64,000 nucleotides of DNA, taken from assembly GCA_025769875.1 (NCBI GenBank), contig JAGFNK010000193.1:1-64000 (forward strand), in the 5' to 3' direction. The position numbers and the translations under genes were made by a program. Under the pieces are notes generated by a model. The model had not been told where the DNA came from and did no database searches. It saw only the letters and a list, made by a program, of their open reading frames with translations. Shown piece by piece: positions 1 to 10,635 of this stretch. The stretch's first letter is position 1. Every line of letters begins with the position of its first letter. This DNA is from Russula earlei. Lineage: Eukaryota; Basidiomycota; Agaricomycetes; Russulales; Russulaceae.

Positions 1-614
1 TGAAGGCACCAGGCACACACCACATGAACTTATTGGTTTCAATCCAACTGCCAAATGGACTACAATTGACATATCTGTTCCTGAGGCTGAAACACATCTC
101 AAAATCATGGAACAGGTACGATCCAGGGCACAGGAACAACTTCTGAAATGCATTAAACCATCAGAAGAACCAAGAAAGCTCGAAGAAGGACAACTGGTGT
201 GGCTGGATGGACATAATCTTGTGGTTAAGGCCCCATCAAAGAAGCTTGCCCCTTGGTGATATGGACCATTTGAATTGATAAACAAATCACACCAGTGGTG
301 TATCACATCAAATTACCCCCATCAATGAAAATCCACAATGTGTTTCATGTGGATCTTCTCATGCCATTCACTGAAACAGGGGCCTATGGCAAAGCTTTTA
401 CCTGACCACCACCTGACATTGTACAAGGAGAAGAAGAGTACAAAATTGCTCTATCATTGGAGACAGAAAGTACCAAGGCAGGACACAATACCTTGTTCAT
501 TGGGAAGGATACCTGGTTTTGGAGCGCTCATGGGTCAATTCTGCTGACCTTCATGCTCTGGCTGTACTCAAGGAATACTTGAACTCAAAGACAAATTCCC
601 CTGCAGGTGGATGA
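1..614 (+). pseudogene. Gy-A gypsy pol, 3' end (integrase C-terminus and chromodomain)
   Basis: This is the end of a Ty3/gypsy polyprotein whose 5' part lies outside the window. The frame reads integrase C-terminal motifs (LVWLDGHNL, KLAPW, YGPFELI, MKIHNVFHVDLL), then a chromodomain tail (QYLVHWEGY ... SWVNSADLHALAVLKEYL) ending at TGA 612-614. Chromodomains at this place define chromoviruses and in that family help target integration to chromatin. The copy is dead: there are stops in the YGPF region and at 403-405, and a frame change is needed before the chromodomain at about 480. The same integrase-to-chromodomain TGA recurs in Gy-D and Gy-E. Confidence 0.85.
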
Positions 615-755
615 GCTCATGTATAAAAACCCTCCTCCAGAACTCGAGATGGCAGAGCATCTTCTACAACTTGCTTGCCATCTCATCCGCTCTACCTACC
701 AAACTCCTTTTTCGCCCTCTTCACCCTCAAACTCTACCTCTTCTCATTACTGCCA

Positions 756-1697
756 ATGTCTCAATCCCCAGTTTATATTCCATCCTCACCTGTCCCAACC
801 TACTCATCCCCTGCCTACTGTCCCTCATCCCCAGTCCCCACTTGTGCCTCCCCCATTCTCACCTACCCTTCCCCAACATTGTCCTATGCCAACATCGATG
901 CCATCGCCTCCCCTACTCCCCAATTGGCAAGAAGGTCCTTACCCTTCAAGAACCCCCCTGCCTATGAGTGCAATGAGAATGACGACGACACCGCCACCTG
1001 AGTCTGTCTCTCCCCTCTTTCACCTTCCATCTCCCTCTCCTCAACCCTTCTTGGATCTGAGTGCAATGCCTTGGGACTTAACTTTTCCCCAACACACACT
1101 CCATCCCCATTCTCCCTTGCTGAACAATTTGAGGCCACCAAATTCTTTGACCCACCTCGCCTCCCCCAGCCTAGCCCAGACTGAATCCCCTCCTCAGACC
1201 ACCCCCTTATCAACTTCGCAGTCCCTGAATACCCTGGAGGGGTCATGTACAGGGCTAACTGGTTTCTCATTGAACTGGAGGCCCGACCAGACCAGAACCC
1301 CTCATCCATGCTACCCTTGGCAAGGGAGCCCCCAATTTCTCTCAAGTATTCACACCAATCCCCGCCACCTGGCCCATCTCAGTCCCCAATGAGGAGCAAT
1401 GGGACATGCTCCTCTCTGACCGGCCTTACACCAACTTTGTCTCCAGGGCTGTCGATGACGAGAATAACCCCTCCCTTACAGCTGGAGTCAAATCATACAG
1501 GTACAGGATGGCGGAGATCCTCAAAAGGAGACAAACCATATGCCTCCTCTTCGTCCAAATACTCAAACATCAAGGCCACCTCAAAGAAGTCAAACAAACC
1601 CTTGCTACTGCCAATACTCTCAATCAGGTTACCCTCAACCTCAGGTGGCAAGACAGATCAGATGAAGAAGAAGATGGTAGTCACCTACAGGAACTTA
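756..1697 (+). pseudogene. Gy-A post-pol open reading frame, decayed
   Basis: Between the pol stop and the 3' LTR lies about 1 kb of coding-like sequence. It starts with a Ser/Pro/Thr-rich stretch (MSQSPVYIPSSPVPTYSS), passes an acidic NENDDD patch, continues in frame segments such as YPGGVMYRANWFLIELEARP, and after a frame change gives WDMLLSDRPYTNFVSRAVDD and a basic helical part (YRYRMAEILKRRQ). Position, the Pro/Ser-rich start and the helical rear resemble the third ORF of Gy-D and Gy-E, but I see no CCHC knuckle here. At least two frame breaks are present. Function unknown. Confidence 0.5.
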
Positions 1698-2578
1698 TGT
1701 TACAACATTTTCCTTTTATGTTTACCTCTTACCATTTGCTATGGACTGCTTGCCTTTGTATGTCCCTTTACTTACTGGTCTTGTGATCTCTGATGTCTTG
1801 TGATCTCTTTTGTGTTATCATGTGATCCATACATGTCCAGGTAACACTGGATTGCTGTTACTTTCCCTTTGTTTGGTTCTCTTTCCTTTTATACTTACTT
1901 CACAATTTTGACTGTGCAATGCTGCGCAATTACTGTGCAGCACAATCGCTTGGTTCTGATTCATTCGTGGCCTCATTTCTATGACTCCTACCTATTATGA
2001 CTCCTACTATACTAGTAGCACAGTCAAAGCGCAGCTATTGCTGCGCTTCTCCTGTATATATAAGCTCAGTACTTTGTGACCAAAGCCCTAAGCTTGGTCT
2101 CTTGTAGAATCCAACCTACTTGTGTCCAACATATTTGCCTGCAACCCACACAACTCCTAATCCTCAAACCACATCCACCTCTCCATTTCACCACCTCTTC
2201 ACACACACAAACCATCTACCATCTATTCTTCGCCTCTCCCTTCCTCCTCTAAGAGTCTCTCTTCACTCTACTGAGAAGAGCTCTCCTCCTTCAAGACATA
2301 CCTTCATCTCTCTGCATGTTCAAGGTCTACAACAGACTTGAATGCATATAGCTAGTGGAACTGGCCCTAGTCTATCCCATTACAAACTTACCCTAGCTTC
2401 TCAACAGACTGAGTCATACTAGGAAGGGTCTATTGGCCATAACCTGTTTAGCATAAAACACTTTGACCGCTGCAGGGATCCTTACTCATTACAACGGGAA
2501 CCAGCCCATTTCTCGAAACACACTTTACTATCAATTTGACTTCAGTCTTGAGAACTGACATGGCTCGTGACCATGACA
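1698..2578 (+). mobile_element. Gy-A 3' LTR (881 bp)
   Basis: Starts TGTTACAAC and ends CATGACA. A second copy with matching ends occurs as a solo LTR at 8865-9744 and a fragment at 5089-5424, which fixes the borders. It follows Gy-A pol directly, so it is the 3' LTR. The 5' LTR lies outside the window and the duplication cannot be checked. Confidence 0.9.
2057..2100 (+). promoter_or_regulatory. Gy-A LTR core promoter with start-site palindrome
   Basis: TATATAA at 2057 is followed 33 nt later by AAGCTTGGTCT (2090-2100). The preceding GACCAAAGC is its inverted copy with one bulge and a CCTAA loop. By analogy with Gy-C, Gy-D and Gy-E, AAGCTTGGTCT would be the 5' end of the genomic RNA and the self-primer; the matching primer-binding site would lie outside the window. 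Confidence 0.55.
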
Positions 2579-3298
2579 GTTGATGATACCTGGGCAAAGG
2601 GGATCCAAGGTGAGCAATGGGTTCAAAGGGAGATGGGGTTAAAAGCAAAAGTGAGATAAAGTAGGGTAGAGGTGGAGGTTGTCAAGGGTGTTTGAGTAAG
2701 TGTTCTCAAATGATATATATCCTCCTTTGGCTATCTTTAGGTAAGTGTATGAGAAATATACCCTGCTGTCAAGGAAGTTGTGGATGGACGTAATCAGGAA
2801 AGATCCATGGTACACAAAATGATAGGTGGGGGGCAATGTCTCCAAATGGTGATGTATAGACAAATTGAATAGGTAATGGAGTCAACCAAAGGGGAAGTCT
2901 ACGTCCAGAGGATGTATCCCTATGGAGCTACACACCTCAAAGGCTGCAAGATTAAACTGTCTGGTGAGGGTGACGTTGGTAGGCAGTACCACAAAAGTGT
3001 GGGCAGTCTTGGCCCTGAAAGGAGAAACAAAGGTGTCAGTGGACGGTCGTTGGAGCAAGTGTCCTATAGTGAGGATGGAGGAGAGGGCGTCACATCAACC
3101 TGCTTCCTCCAAAGGGCACCAGTGTTCGAGTTCGTTCTGTTGAACATGATAGACTTGGAACTGGTGAGGGTGGAAAGTGTATTTTGCACAGTTGGGAGGG
3201 TCAAAGAAGCCATGCAGGATAGGAGTAAGGTTTTCTTGTTGAGGGGAAAGGTCATCCCCTGTGTAAGTCCTGGGAAGGGGAGGAACTGCAATGGGGGG
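2579..3298. other. unassigned DNA, fragmentary reading frames
   Basis: No recognised gene. On the minus strand there are coding-like pieces (for example RPSTDTFVSPFRAKTAHTF near 3030 and a 74-residue frame at 2639-2863), with a CCTTTCAG that could be a splice acceptor near 3000. I could not connect them into a product or assign a family. Confidence 0.3.
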
Positions 3299-3745
3299 TG
3301 TTGAAGATAGACGCAGTGTGTGTGATTAGATAGCAGCAGAGGATAAGATCGCAGGCCAATCTATCAGACAATAGTTCAGTTTGGTTGACACAAAACTCAT
3401 ATAAATAATGTACCTATCAGACAATAGCTACAACCCGTCATCAGTACTGTGAGATAGGATATCATAGTGTAAATACTCACTTCAGTTTGGTTGACACAAA
3501 ACTGAAGTGATCTGCATACTTTGTGGCATTCTTAAGTACCTGAGACCACCACTGGATGCAGTACAGTTAACTACCATCACAGATCACTAAGTAAGTCCAA
3601 GGATCAGTTGTAAGTAGCTACCAATTGTCCTAAATCACTCTATCAGTGTAACTAACATGTACTGCAGCGTATGAGCTGAGCCAGTGATGCCCGGTCTGGG
3701 TGATCCGACACGTCAACGCATCCGAGTTGTGATCATATCACAACA
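3299..3745 (-). mobile_element. Cp-3 copia-like LTR (447 bp)
   Basis: In the minus sense it begins TGTTGTGATATG and ends CTTCAACA. It is homologous to the solo LTR at 16475-16909: shared GCGTTGAC...TCGG block near the start, shared ACTTAAGA box and the same hairpin architecture. No matching flanks are seen (GGGGG versus CACCT), so one side has been lost or this is a terminal LTR of a deleted element. Confidence 0.7.
3361..3506 (-). repeat. intron-split hairpin repeat inside Cp-3 LTR
   Basis: Minus-strand order: hairpin A1 (3481-3506), a 53-nt GTGAGT...CTGAT...TTGTAG block (3428-3480), 14-nt block B1 (3414-3427), a 17-nt spacer, hairpin A2 (3375-3396) and B2 (3361-3374) directly joined. A1 matches A2, and B1 is identical to B2. 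Removing the intron-like block from A1-B1 would give the arrangement of A2-B2. Confidence 0.75.
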
Positions 3746-3947
3746 CACCTGAGACTCTGGGCAGTGCAGATCTCAACAGGGGGAGTTCCAGGAGGCGGCA
3801 ATAGCCCTGGAACAAGTGGAAAGGATTGGGGAAGGGTGAGAAGTTGTACGTCAGGAGTGTGAGGCTCCAGAGACTCAGTGGTTGGAATGTCGTTGGACAC
3901 TTTGATGAATCGACTGGTCAGCACAGGTTGGGAGGAGACTGTCCAGA
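3746..3947. other. unassigned DNA between two LTRs
   Basis: A minus-strand frame (through 3999) reads a Pro/Leu/Thr-rich stretch with LLPPPGTPPVEICTAQ. It might be the residue of an element whose LTR is 3299-3745. Not recognised. Confidence 0.25.
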
Positions 3948-5088
3948 TGACAAGACTCACTGTTGAACCATCCAGTTCAAGAGCGAGGGATAAGCTCAAA
4001 GATGAGTCGGTAGACGTTCAAGATGGTGTGGGCAAGAAGTAATGTCCAGAGTAGTAACAAATACCAAAGAGGTATAGTTATCGGGAGCATTAAGCAGTTA
4101 CACAGGGAAGTGGCCAGAATGATCACAAGGGGATGGTCCTTAAAGGAGTACCCCAGGGATGGAGAGTGCCATAAACAAATGGACAGTCTGGAGACTGTCT
4201 GGTACTTTATTGAGCACTTATATACTACAAGAGAGCTACTAAATAAAGGATGCATTGTAACCTTGTTATCAATCACAATAGCTGGATGAGTAAGGCACCC
4301 AGGGGTGCTTGGTAAGCATGCTCAGTCATGCTGAGTAATCTGCTGAGTAAGGAGGGCTTGGGTGATGAGTAATAGTTCTTGGAGTCCATGTGATCATTGT
4401 GTGAACTTCATGGGTCATTTGCTGTACTTCAGGCTTACTAATACTGTTAGTAAACCTCCTTGACTCTCCCCTGGGAAACCAGGCATGTAGACCTCCATTT
4501 TAGGAGTCTCCAGGTTGGGTTTTCATTTCATGTGTTGAGTGATTATAAGGGTTGAACCACTTTACTATAGTAAAGACTGGATGGCTTACTGGCCATGAGT
4601 GTTTGGTCTGGTTGGTTAGAGGTCCTGGGTTCAATCCCAGCAGTGGGCTATCTTTCAAGGTGACTTGGAGCTGAACTTGGCACTGTTGTCTTGTAAGTGT
4701 ACAATGCTTGTTGTTTGATCCCCTTCAACAGAAGACTGTAGCTGGCTTCTGTAACAAGGGTCTTGGGTTCAATCCTGTGTAATGGACTATTATGTGAGAT
4801 ATAACTGGAGTCAATCTTGGCACTGTTGTCTTGCTTGTCAATAGTCATATGTGTTCCTTGTTAAGTCCCTTTGAGGTCCCCTTAATAGAATGGACTCTTT
4901 GAGAGCATTCATGACATGCTGTATGTTGATTGTGTTGAGAATTGCTTGCATGACAATGTGTGCATAATATTGTGGACACCTCTACTCACCCATTTTGTCT
5001 GTGTGAACAGGGTGGCATCATAGGGGCTGGGTTTCCTCTACTAAGGAAGGGTCCTTCAAGGGCCCTCTCTGGGAAGTGGTTCATGACA
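3948..5088 (-). mobile_element. S1 LTR, divergent copy with foreign middle part
   Basis: The + strand starts TGACAAGACTCAC and ends TTCATGACA, like the S1 LTRs at 30905-31865 and 55551-56515. The first about 300 bases and last about 180 bases match those copies; the middle (about 4320-4900) does not and carries a tRNA-derived repeat. Flanks CCAGA and CCATC do not match, so no clean target duplication remains. Confidence 0.7.
4612..4860 (+). repeat. tRNA-derived SINE-like tandem repeat
   Basis: Two B-box-like sequences GGTTCAATCC occur at 4628-4637 and 4766-4775, 138 bases apart, each followed by a similar tail (CTTGGCACTGTTGTCTTG). The first is preceded by GTTGGTTAGAGGTCCTGG, resembling the tRNA-like gene at 32426-32497 with its anticodon arm missing. 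A dimeric tRNA-derived SINE is the best reading. Confidence 0.5.
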
Positions 5089-5424
5089 CCATCCACCATC
5101 TATGCTCTCCTTATCCCTTCCTCCCCTAAGAGTCTCTCTTCACTTTACTGAGAAGAGCTCTCCTCCTTAAAGACCTACCTTTCTCTTCTCTCTGCATGTT
5201 CAAGGTCTATGATGGACTTGAATGCATATAGCTAGTGGAACTGGCCCTAGTCTATCCCATTACAAACTTACCCTAGCTTCTCAATGGACTGAGTCATACT
5301 AGGAAGGGTCTATTGGCCATAACCTGCTTAGCATAAAACACTTTGACCGCTGCAGGGATCCTTACTCTTCACAATGGGAATTGGCCTGTTCACCTGAACA
5401 CACTTCTACTACCAACTTGACTTC
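5089..5424 (+). mobile_element. Gy-A LTR, 5'-truncated fragment
   Basis: Matches the last 40 percent of the Gy-A LTR (from ACCATCTA to CTTGACTTC) and stops abruptly where the Gy-B LTR begins at 5425. Confidence 0.85.
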
Positions 5425-6043
5425 TGTCAAGACACATACTGCTGATCACTAAGGACTCAGGAGCAGGTGGGCAAGGGTTGGAACAGATGGTATGTGGCAT
5501 AGGTGGCGTTGAGCAGGAGGATGAGCCAAATGACTAGAGGGTACCAGATGGGGACTGGTATGTGTTGCAGGAGGCAGAGGCAAAGGCTGGAGGCCAGTGT
5601 GGTGAAGGGCTTTAGACAAGGTGGTTGTTGAAACTACCTTGAGGACAAGAGAAGACTTTAAACTGAGCAGTCGCAGGGGAGTACCCAGGAAGATGAGAGT
5701 ATCACAAATGGACAGTCTGACAACTGCCATGCTACATTGGGGCTTATATACTGTGTACATGGTCAATTACAAAGAACAGGAACTATTCTAGACTCCTTGG
5801 TACCATCCAATAGGACTGTAGAGACATAAACTTGCTTGTGTCAGGTTTCAGGCTTACTGAGCGTATTACTGATCATTGTGGAGTGATGACATCATTATGA
5901 TGTCACTGTGGAGTGCTTGGTGAGCAGATGAGGTCAGTGTGGAGTTGCTCAGTCAGTCATGATGTCATTGGAGCTAAATGATGTCATATGGGTTATGTAA
6001 CAAGTTGTAGGAGTTCATGCCACTGTTTCAGGTTCTTGGTGGC

Positions 6044-6576
6044 TGTTAGGATTCTTGTGTTTTGTGCTCTCATCTGCTTTGGTGACTCATCTCTGTTTAC
6101 TCATATGTGCTTATTCATCTGGCTTAGTGATCGCTTACTGATCTGCTTACTCATTGATCAGTAATGGCTTACTCACTACTTATTGGTTGATGACAGATAC
6201 TAGAACAGAATGACTCACGCGTGAGTCATTTCTGACATTCTCAAATTGCGCTTTATATATTTAAATACTACTGGTTCTCAGCTATGTGCACCTCAAGTTT
6301 TGTACGAATTGGATCAGTAGTTGTTGAGATATCATATAAATAGTCTGTGGTACTAAGAAGTCGAGCCTTACGCTCAACTTACTCTCTTATAAGAAACAAT
6401 CATCTTGTCAATGTTCTAAACAAACTATAGTGACAACTCTAAGTGAAAGAGGCCCCTCTCTCCTCTTACATCTATTCTTCCTGAGATAATATCAAAGGAT
6501 TCAAAGTCTAGTGCTTGGACTAAATCAAGCAACTCTTTCACTAAGAGTTGGTAATAAGATCGGTCAGATCTTAACA
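6044..6576 (+). mobile_element. S2 solo LTR (533 bp) in Gy-B LTR
   Basis: TGTTAGGATTC ... GATCTTAACA flanked by the 5-bp duplication GTGGC (6039-6043 and 6577-6581). The interrupted Gy-B LTR is continuous across it. It has TATAAATA at 6335 and a start-site palindrome (AAGTCGAGC, loop CTTAC, GCTCAACTT, 6358-6380). No internal element of this family is in the window. Confidence 0.93.
6209..6230. promoter_or_regulatory. 22-bp perfect palindrome with bZIP sites around ACGCGT
   Basis: TGACTCA and its reverse TGAGTCA flank a central ACGCGT; the palindrome is perfect over 22 bases. TGACTCA is the AP-1/Gcn4 bZIP site and ACGCGT the MluI cell-cycle box in fungi. It lies in the U3 region of the S2 LTR about 125 bases upstream of its TATA box. 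Confidence 0.6.
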
Positions 6577-7684
6577 GTGGCTGAGTGGCCATGTGGCTGC
6601 CATGCAATGATTACCTGATTAGGAAATGGGTGCCTGGTTGTATCATAGTACCTTTGCAGTAGCAATATCTTGTACTGCAGGAGGAGTAGCCCAAGAAACA
6701 GAATGGGTTGACAATGCAAAGTGAGAGGGGTCTTTCTTGAGTGAAACAGGATAATATATGGCCAGGATTTGGCCTTGGTTTGTAACATTCATCCCCTCTT
6801 TACAGACTTGTTGCTCCTGCAATGGGTAGGGGTTTCTTGCTTCTTTGAAAGATGGAGTAGTTTGCATATGAAGAGTCAAGATCTGTGTGATTGTGGGGAA
6901 TTCCCTTGTGTTCCATGGTTTGGTTAGGGATAGCTGTGGTTGACTGGGTGCATGTGATTGCAGGGGTTCTTTGAAAAGTTCTTTGGTAACAGGGATAGAG
7001 ATAGTCATTGACAGAAGTCATGGTGGGAGTTGCTGGTTAGGGGTTACCCCTGGTGGAAATTGTTTTAAGCACTTTTGGATATTTCCAATAGAAGTCTTTG
7101 ACAAGTAGTTGTGCTTTTGATAGGTTAGATGCTGGTTCCCAAGTATTCCCTGCAGCAGTGTATCCTTTCCACTTAACTAGATATTGAATCCCTTTGTGGT
7201 TTGGGGAGAGTTAATATTCCAAGATCTGTTCTACCTCATATTGTTCTTCTCCTTTGACCAGTATGGGTAGCGGGTTTGAGAAGTCAGGACCATGGGCAAT
7301 GGTTTCCTTGTAAGGTTTAATTAGGGAATGGTGAAAAACTGGGTGTATCTTCCAAGACCTTGGTAATTCAAGGTGGACATTTACTGGATATGCAGTGATG
7401 ACTTTGAATGGTCCATAGCATCGAGGGGCTAGTTTTGCTTTTGGGTGAGTGGTTTGTAGATTTGTGGCTTCCAACCATACTTGATCTCCTTCTTTAAAGC
7501 GAAATGTTGAGGATTGAGGTCCTGATTGCTTCATGATTTTGGTTGCTTGGTTCAGAGAAGCAGCTACTTCTTCTCTGAGTTGGTTTAGTCTCATTAGTTG
7601 TTCTTGGATTGAAGGGAACATTGATGTAAAGGTAAGGGGTGGAGCAAATGTTGGGTTAAAGCCATACCAGCCCTTGAAAGGGGG

Positions 7685-8277
7685 TGTTGTGATCTACCCC
7701 TCTTTTGGTTTGTCCCCAAACTACTCCTTATTGTTCTTTACCTTCACCCCCATCCCCTTGGTTACGGTTTTATCCCTTGATACTGATGGCCCTTATTGTT
7801 CCACTCATTGTATTTCATCTATTGTTTCATCTATTGTTGAGTCTCTTCTGCTATTGGCTCACTCTTTATCTATTGTTCCGCATATAGTACTGTACAGCTT
7901 CACTACATACAGTATTTAAGCGCCTGTAGAAGCTGGGGAATATCCCAAGCTTAGCTTTGTCCCATTTCCTGTTGCATCCCTACTCTCCCAAATCACAACT
8001 TGCTTGTGCTGGCTTACACCTTGCTTGACCTGAGCACACCTCAAGGAACCCTTGTGTTCCTCTTCCTCCTCTGCCTCTCTCTCATCATCCTCCTCTTCTG
8101 TGAAACCAGGAGATCGACTCTGTCTGTGGACTGAGTCATTGTCTGACTCAGCCTTGAGACGCTAAACCCTTGAACCGGTCTCCTTGAGCTGGCCCCACTG
8201 AACCCTTGAACCAAGTCACAGGGACTTGGCCCCACTGAACCCTGAGCTAACGCTCTTACAGCTGTGACGCCGTAACA
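7685..8277 (+). mobile_element. S3 solo LTR (593 bp) in Gy-B integrase
   Basis: TGTTGTGATC ... GACGCCGTAACA between GGGGG duplications (7680-7684, 8278-8282). TATTTAA at 7913 and AAGCTTAGCTT at 7947 give the promoter orientation. The Gy-B integrase frame resumes on the other side. Confidence 0.92.
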
Positions 8278-8864
8278 GGGGGTTTCTTTGTCGCACTATG
8301 TTGTCTGGCATTATGTGTGAACTCAATAAAGGGAATTAGTTGTGCCCAATTGTCTGCTTGGTGGTTGCAAAATATTCATAGGTATTGTTCTAGTTCTTGG
8401 TTAACTCGTTCTGTTTCTCCATCTGTCTGTGGGTGGTATGCAGTACTCAATGATATTTTAATGTTTAATTTCTTCCATAGTTCTTGAGTAATTTTTGCTG
8501 TGAATTGGGGGCCTCTGTCCAATATTATTTGAGCTGGAATGCCTATTCTTCTCCAAACATTATTCATGATTAGTGTTGCTGTTTCTTCTGCTGTGATTGT
8601 TTTGTGGCAAGGGGTAATGATTATTGCTTTACTGAATCAATCTACCATAACTAGGAGGCTGTCAAAGCCTTGTGAAATTGGTAGGTCCATGATAAAGTCC
8701 ATGGTAATGCTTTTCCATACTTCTCCAGCTGGTGTAATTGGTATCAGGGGTGTTTCTGTCTTTGGGCAGTTTAGTTTTGACTAATTAGTTCATAAGTCTT
8801 CCATTGGCCAGGATGTCCCATGGCAAGAGAGTTGTGGTGTAGTTTCAAATTTTATTTTGTAGGG

Positions 8865-9744
8865 TGTCATGGTAACTAGCCATGTCAGTTCACAAGTGTA
8901 AAGACAAGTTGATGATAGAGAGGTGTTAAAGAAATGGGCTGGTTCCCGTGTATAAAGAGTAAGGATCCCTGCAGCGGTCGAAGCATTTTATGCTAAACAG
9001 GTTATGGCCAATAGACCCTTCCTAGTACAACTCGGTCCATTGAGAAGCTGGGGTAAGTTTATAATGGGATAGACTAGGGCTGGTTTCACTAGCTATATGT
9101 GTTCAAGTCCATCAGGGACCTTGAACAACGCAGAGAGTAGAGGAAGGTAGGTCTTAAAGGAGGAGAGCTCTTCTCAGGGGAGTGAAGAGAGACTCTTAGG
9201 GAAGGAAGGGAAAGGCAAAGAGTAGATGGTGGATGGTGTGTTGAGAGTTGATGAAATGGAGAGGTGGATGTGGTTTGAGGATTAGGAGCGAAGTGGGTTG
9301 CAGGCAAATATGTTGGACAAGAGTAGGTTGGATTCTACAAGAGACCAAGCTTAGGGCTTTGGTCACAAAGTACTGAGCTTATATATACAGGAGAAGCGCA
9401 GCAATAGCTGTGCTTTGACTGTGCTACTAGTATAGTAGGAGTCATAATAAGTAGGAGTCATAGGAATAAGGCCATGAATGAGTCAGAACCAAGTAACTGT
9501 GCTGCACAGTAGGTGCGCAGCATTGCACAGTCGAAACTAAGAAGTGAATATAAATGGGAAGAGAACCAAACAAAGGGAAAGTAACAGCAATCCAGTGTTA
9601 CCTGGACGTGTATGAATCACATGATAACACAGAAGGGATCACAAGACATAAGAGATCACGAGACCAGTAAGCAAAGGGACGTATGAAAGCAAGCAGTCCA
9701 TAGCAAAAGGTAGGAAGTAAACATAAAAGGAAAATGGTGTAACA
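8865..9744 (-). mobile_element. Gy-A solo LTR (880 bp) in Gy-B pol
   Basis: TGTCATGGTAAC ... GTGTAACA with target duplication TAGGG (8860-8864, 9745-9749). Clear solo LTR left by LTR-LTR recombination. Confidence 0.94.
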
Positions 9745-10635
9745 TAGGGTGTCATTGTTTGGGATGTAGACTTTTCCTTTGAATAATATTAGTCCATCTT
9801 TGAGGTTCCAGTCCTGTAGACCTTTGGACAACCATCTTGGTCCATTCTTTATAATGATTGCTAATGCATTAGATACTTCTGGGTTGTAGTCTTTGCCAGA
9901 TTGTAATTGCCGTCGAAGGTCTTGGTCACCAATTGGTTCTGTAGCAGAGGTGCATGTTGCTCTGATTTTAAAAAATATTTATTGTCCAGGAGCACCTTTC
10001 CATTATTTTTGTTTTGTATCCCCTCTTTAAAGTCTGGCCACCTGGACAGACCATCTGCTTTGTTTGTAGTTCCTGGGTGATGAGTGATAGTGAAGTCAAA
10101 ATTGCTGAGAAGGAGTGCCCATCAGGCCTGCCATCAAGTGAGTTTCTGTTTTGTCATGAAGTATGTCAAATTACTATGGTCCATCCATAGATCAATAGGA
10201 TGTGTGGCACCCTCAAGGTAGTGTCAGAAGTGCCAGAGGGATGAGACAATGGCAAGGAGTTCTTTATCATAGATCATGTAATTTCATTGTGTGGGGTCCA
10301 AGGATTTCAAAAATTAGGCTACTGGGTGGTATCTCATCAGGTTGTTCTAAAATTGAGTCAACTGCAAAGCTGCTTGCATTGCAGATCAGTCAAAAAGGTT
10401 TAGTATGATCAGGTAACATGAGAACTGGGGTTGTTGTAAATGCCTGGATTAATTTTCTAAATGCTTGTTCTTCATCGTCCTCCCATTTAAAGGGGTTTTC
10501 TTTCTTTGTTAAATTAAACAAGGGTTGTGCCATTCATGAGTATTGGTGGATAAATTGTCGATAGAAGTTGCAGAATCCTAGAAATGCTTGTACTTCAGTA
10601 ACATTGGTCGGAGTAGGCCATTTTGTAATGCCTAT

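Larger units (their letters stand above)
5425..6787 (-). mobile_element. Gy-B 3' LTR interrupted by a solo LTR
   Basis: The + strand reads TGTCAAGACAC ... GGTTTGTAACA, the reverse of the Gy-B LTR. Without the nested S2 LTR and its 5-bp duplication it is 825 bp, like the other Gy-B LTRs (about 830). It abuts the purine-rich end of the minus-strand Gy-B pol copy, so it is that copy's 3' LTR. Confidence 0.88.
6788..10635 (-). pseudogene. Gy-B gypsy pol, copy 1 (RT end to chromodomain), interrupted
   Basis: Read from 10635 downward: end of reverse transcriptase ([20 protein letters not shown]), decayed RNase H, an integrase core at 8567-8376 with DRGPQF and [10 protein letters not shown] (two of the DDE acids visible), the integrase C-terminus at 7621-7211 (KLAPRCYGPFKVITAYPV), then a chromodomain (QYLVKWKGYTAAGNTWEP) near 7170. 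Gag, protease and the RT active site are absent because the copy stops at the junction near 10636. Stops are numerous. Two solo LTRs (S3 at 7685, Gy-A at 8865) interrupt it cleanly. Confidence 0.85.

Noticed and set aside
3350..3520. Split direct repeats of a DIRS/Ngaro tyrosine-recombinase element
   Set aside because: The A-B-A-B order looked similar, but the units lie wholly inside LTRs with TG..CA ends and 5-bp target duplications.
4648..4848. 66-codon minus-strand ORF
   Set aside because: Falls within the tRNA-derived repeat and has no supporting feature.
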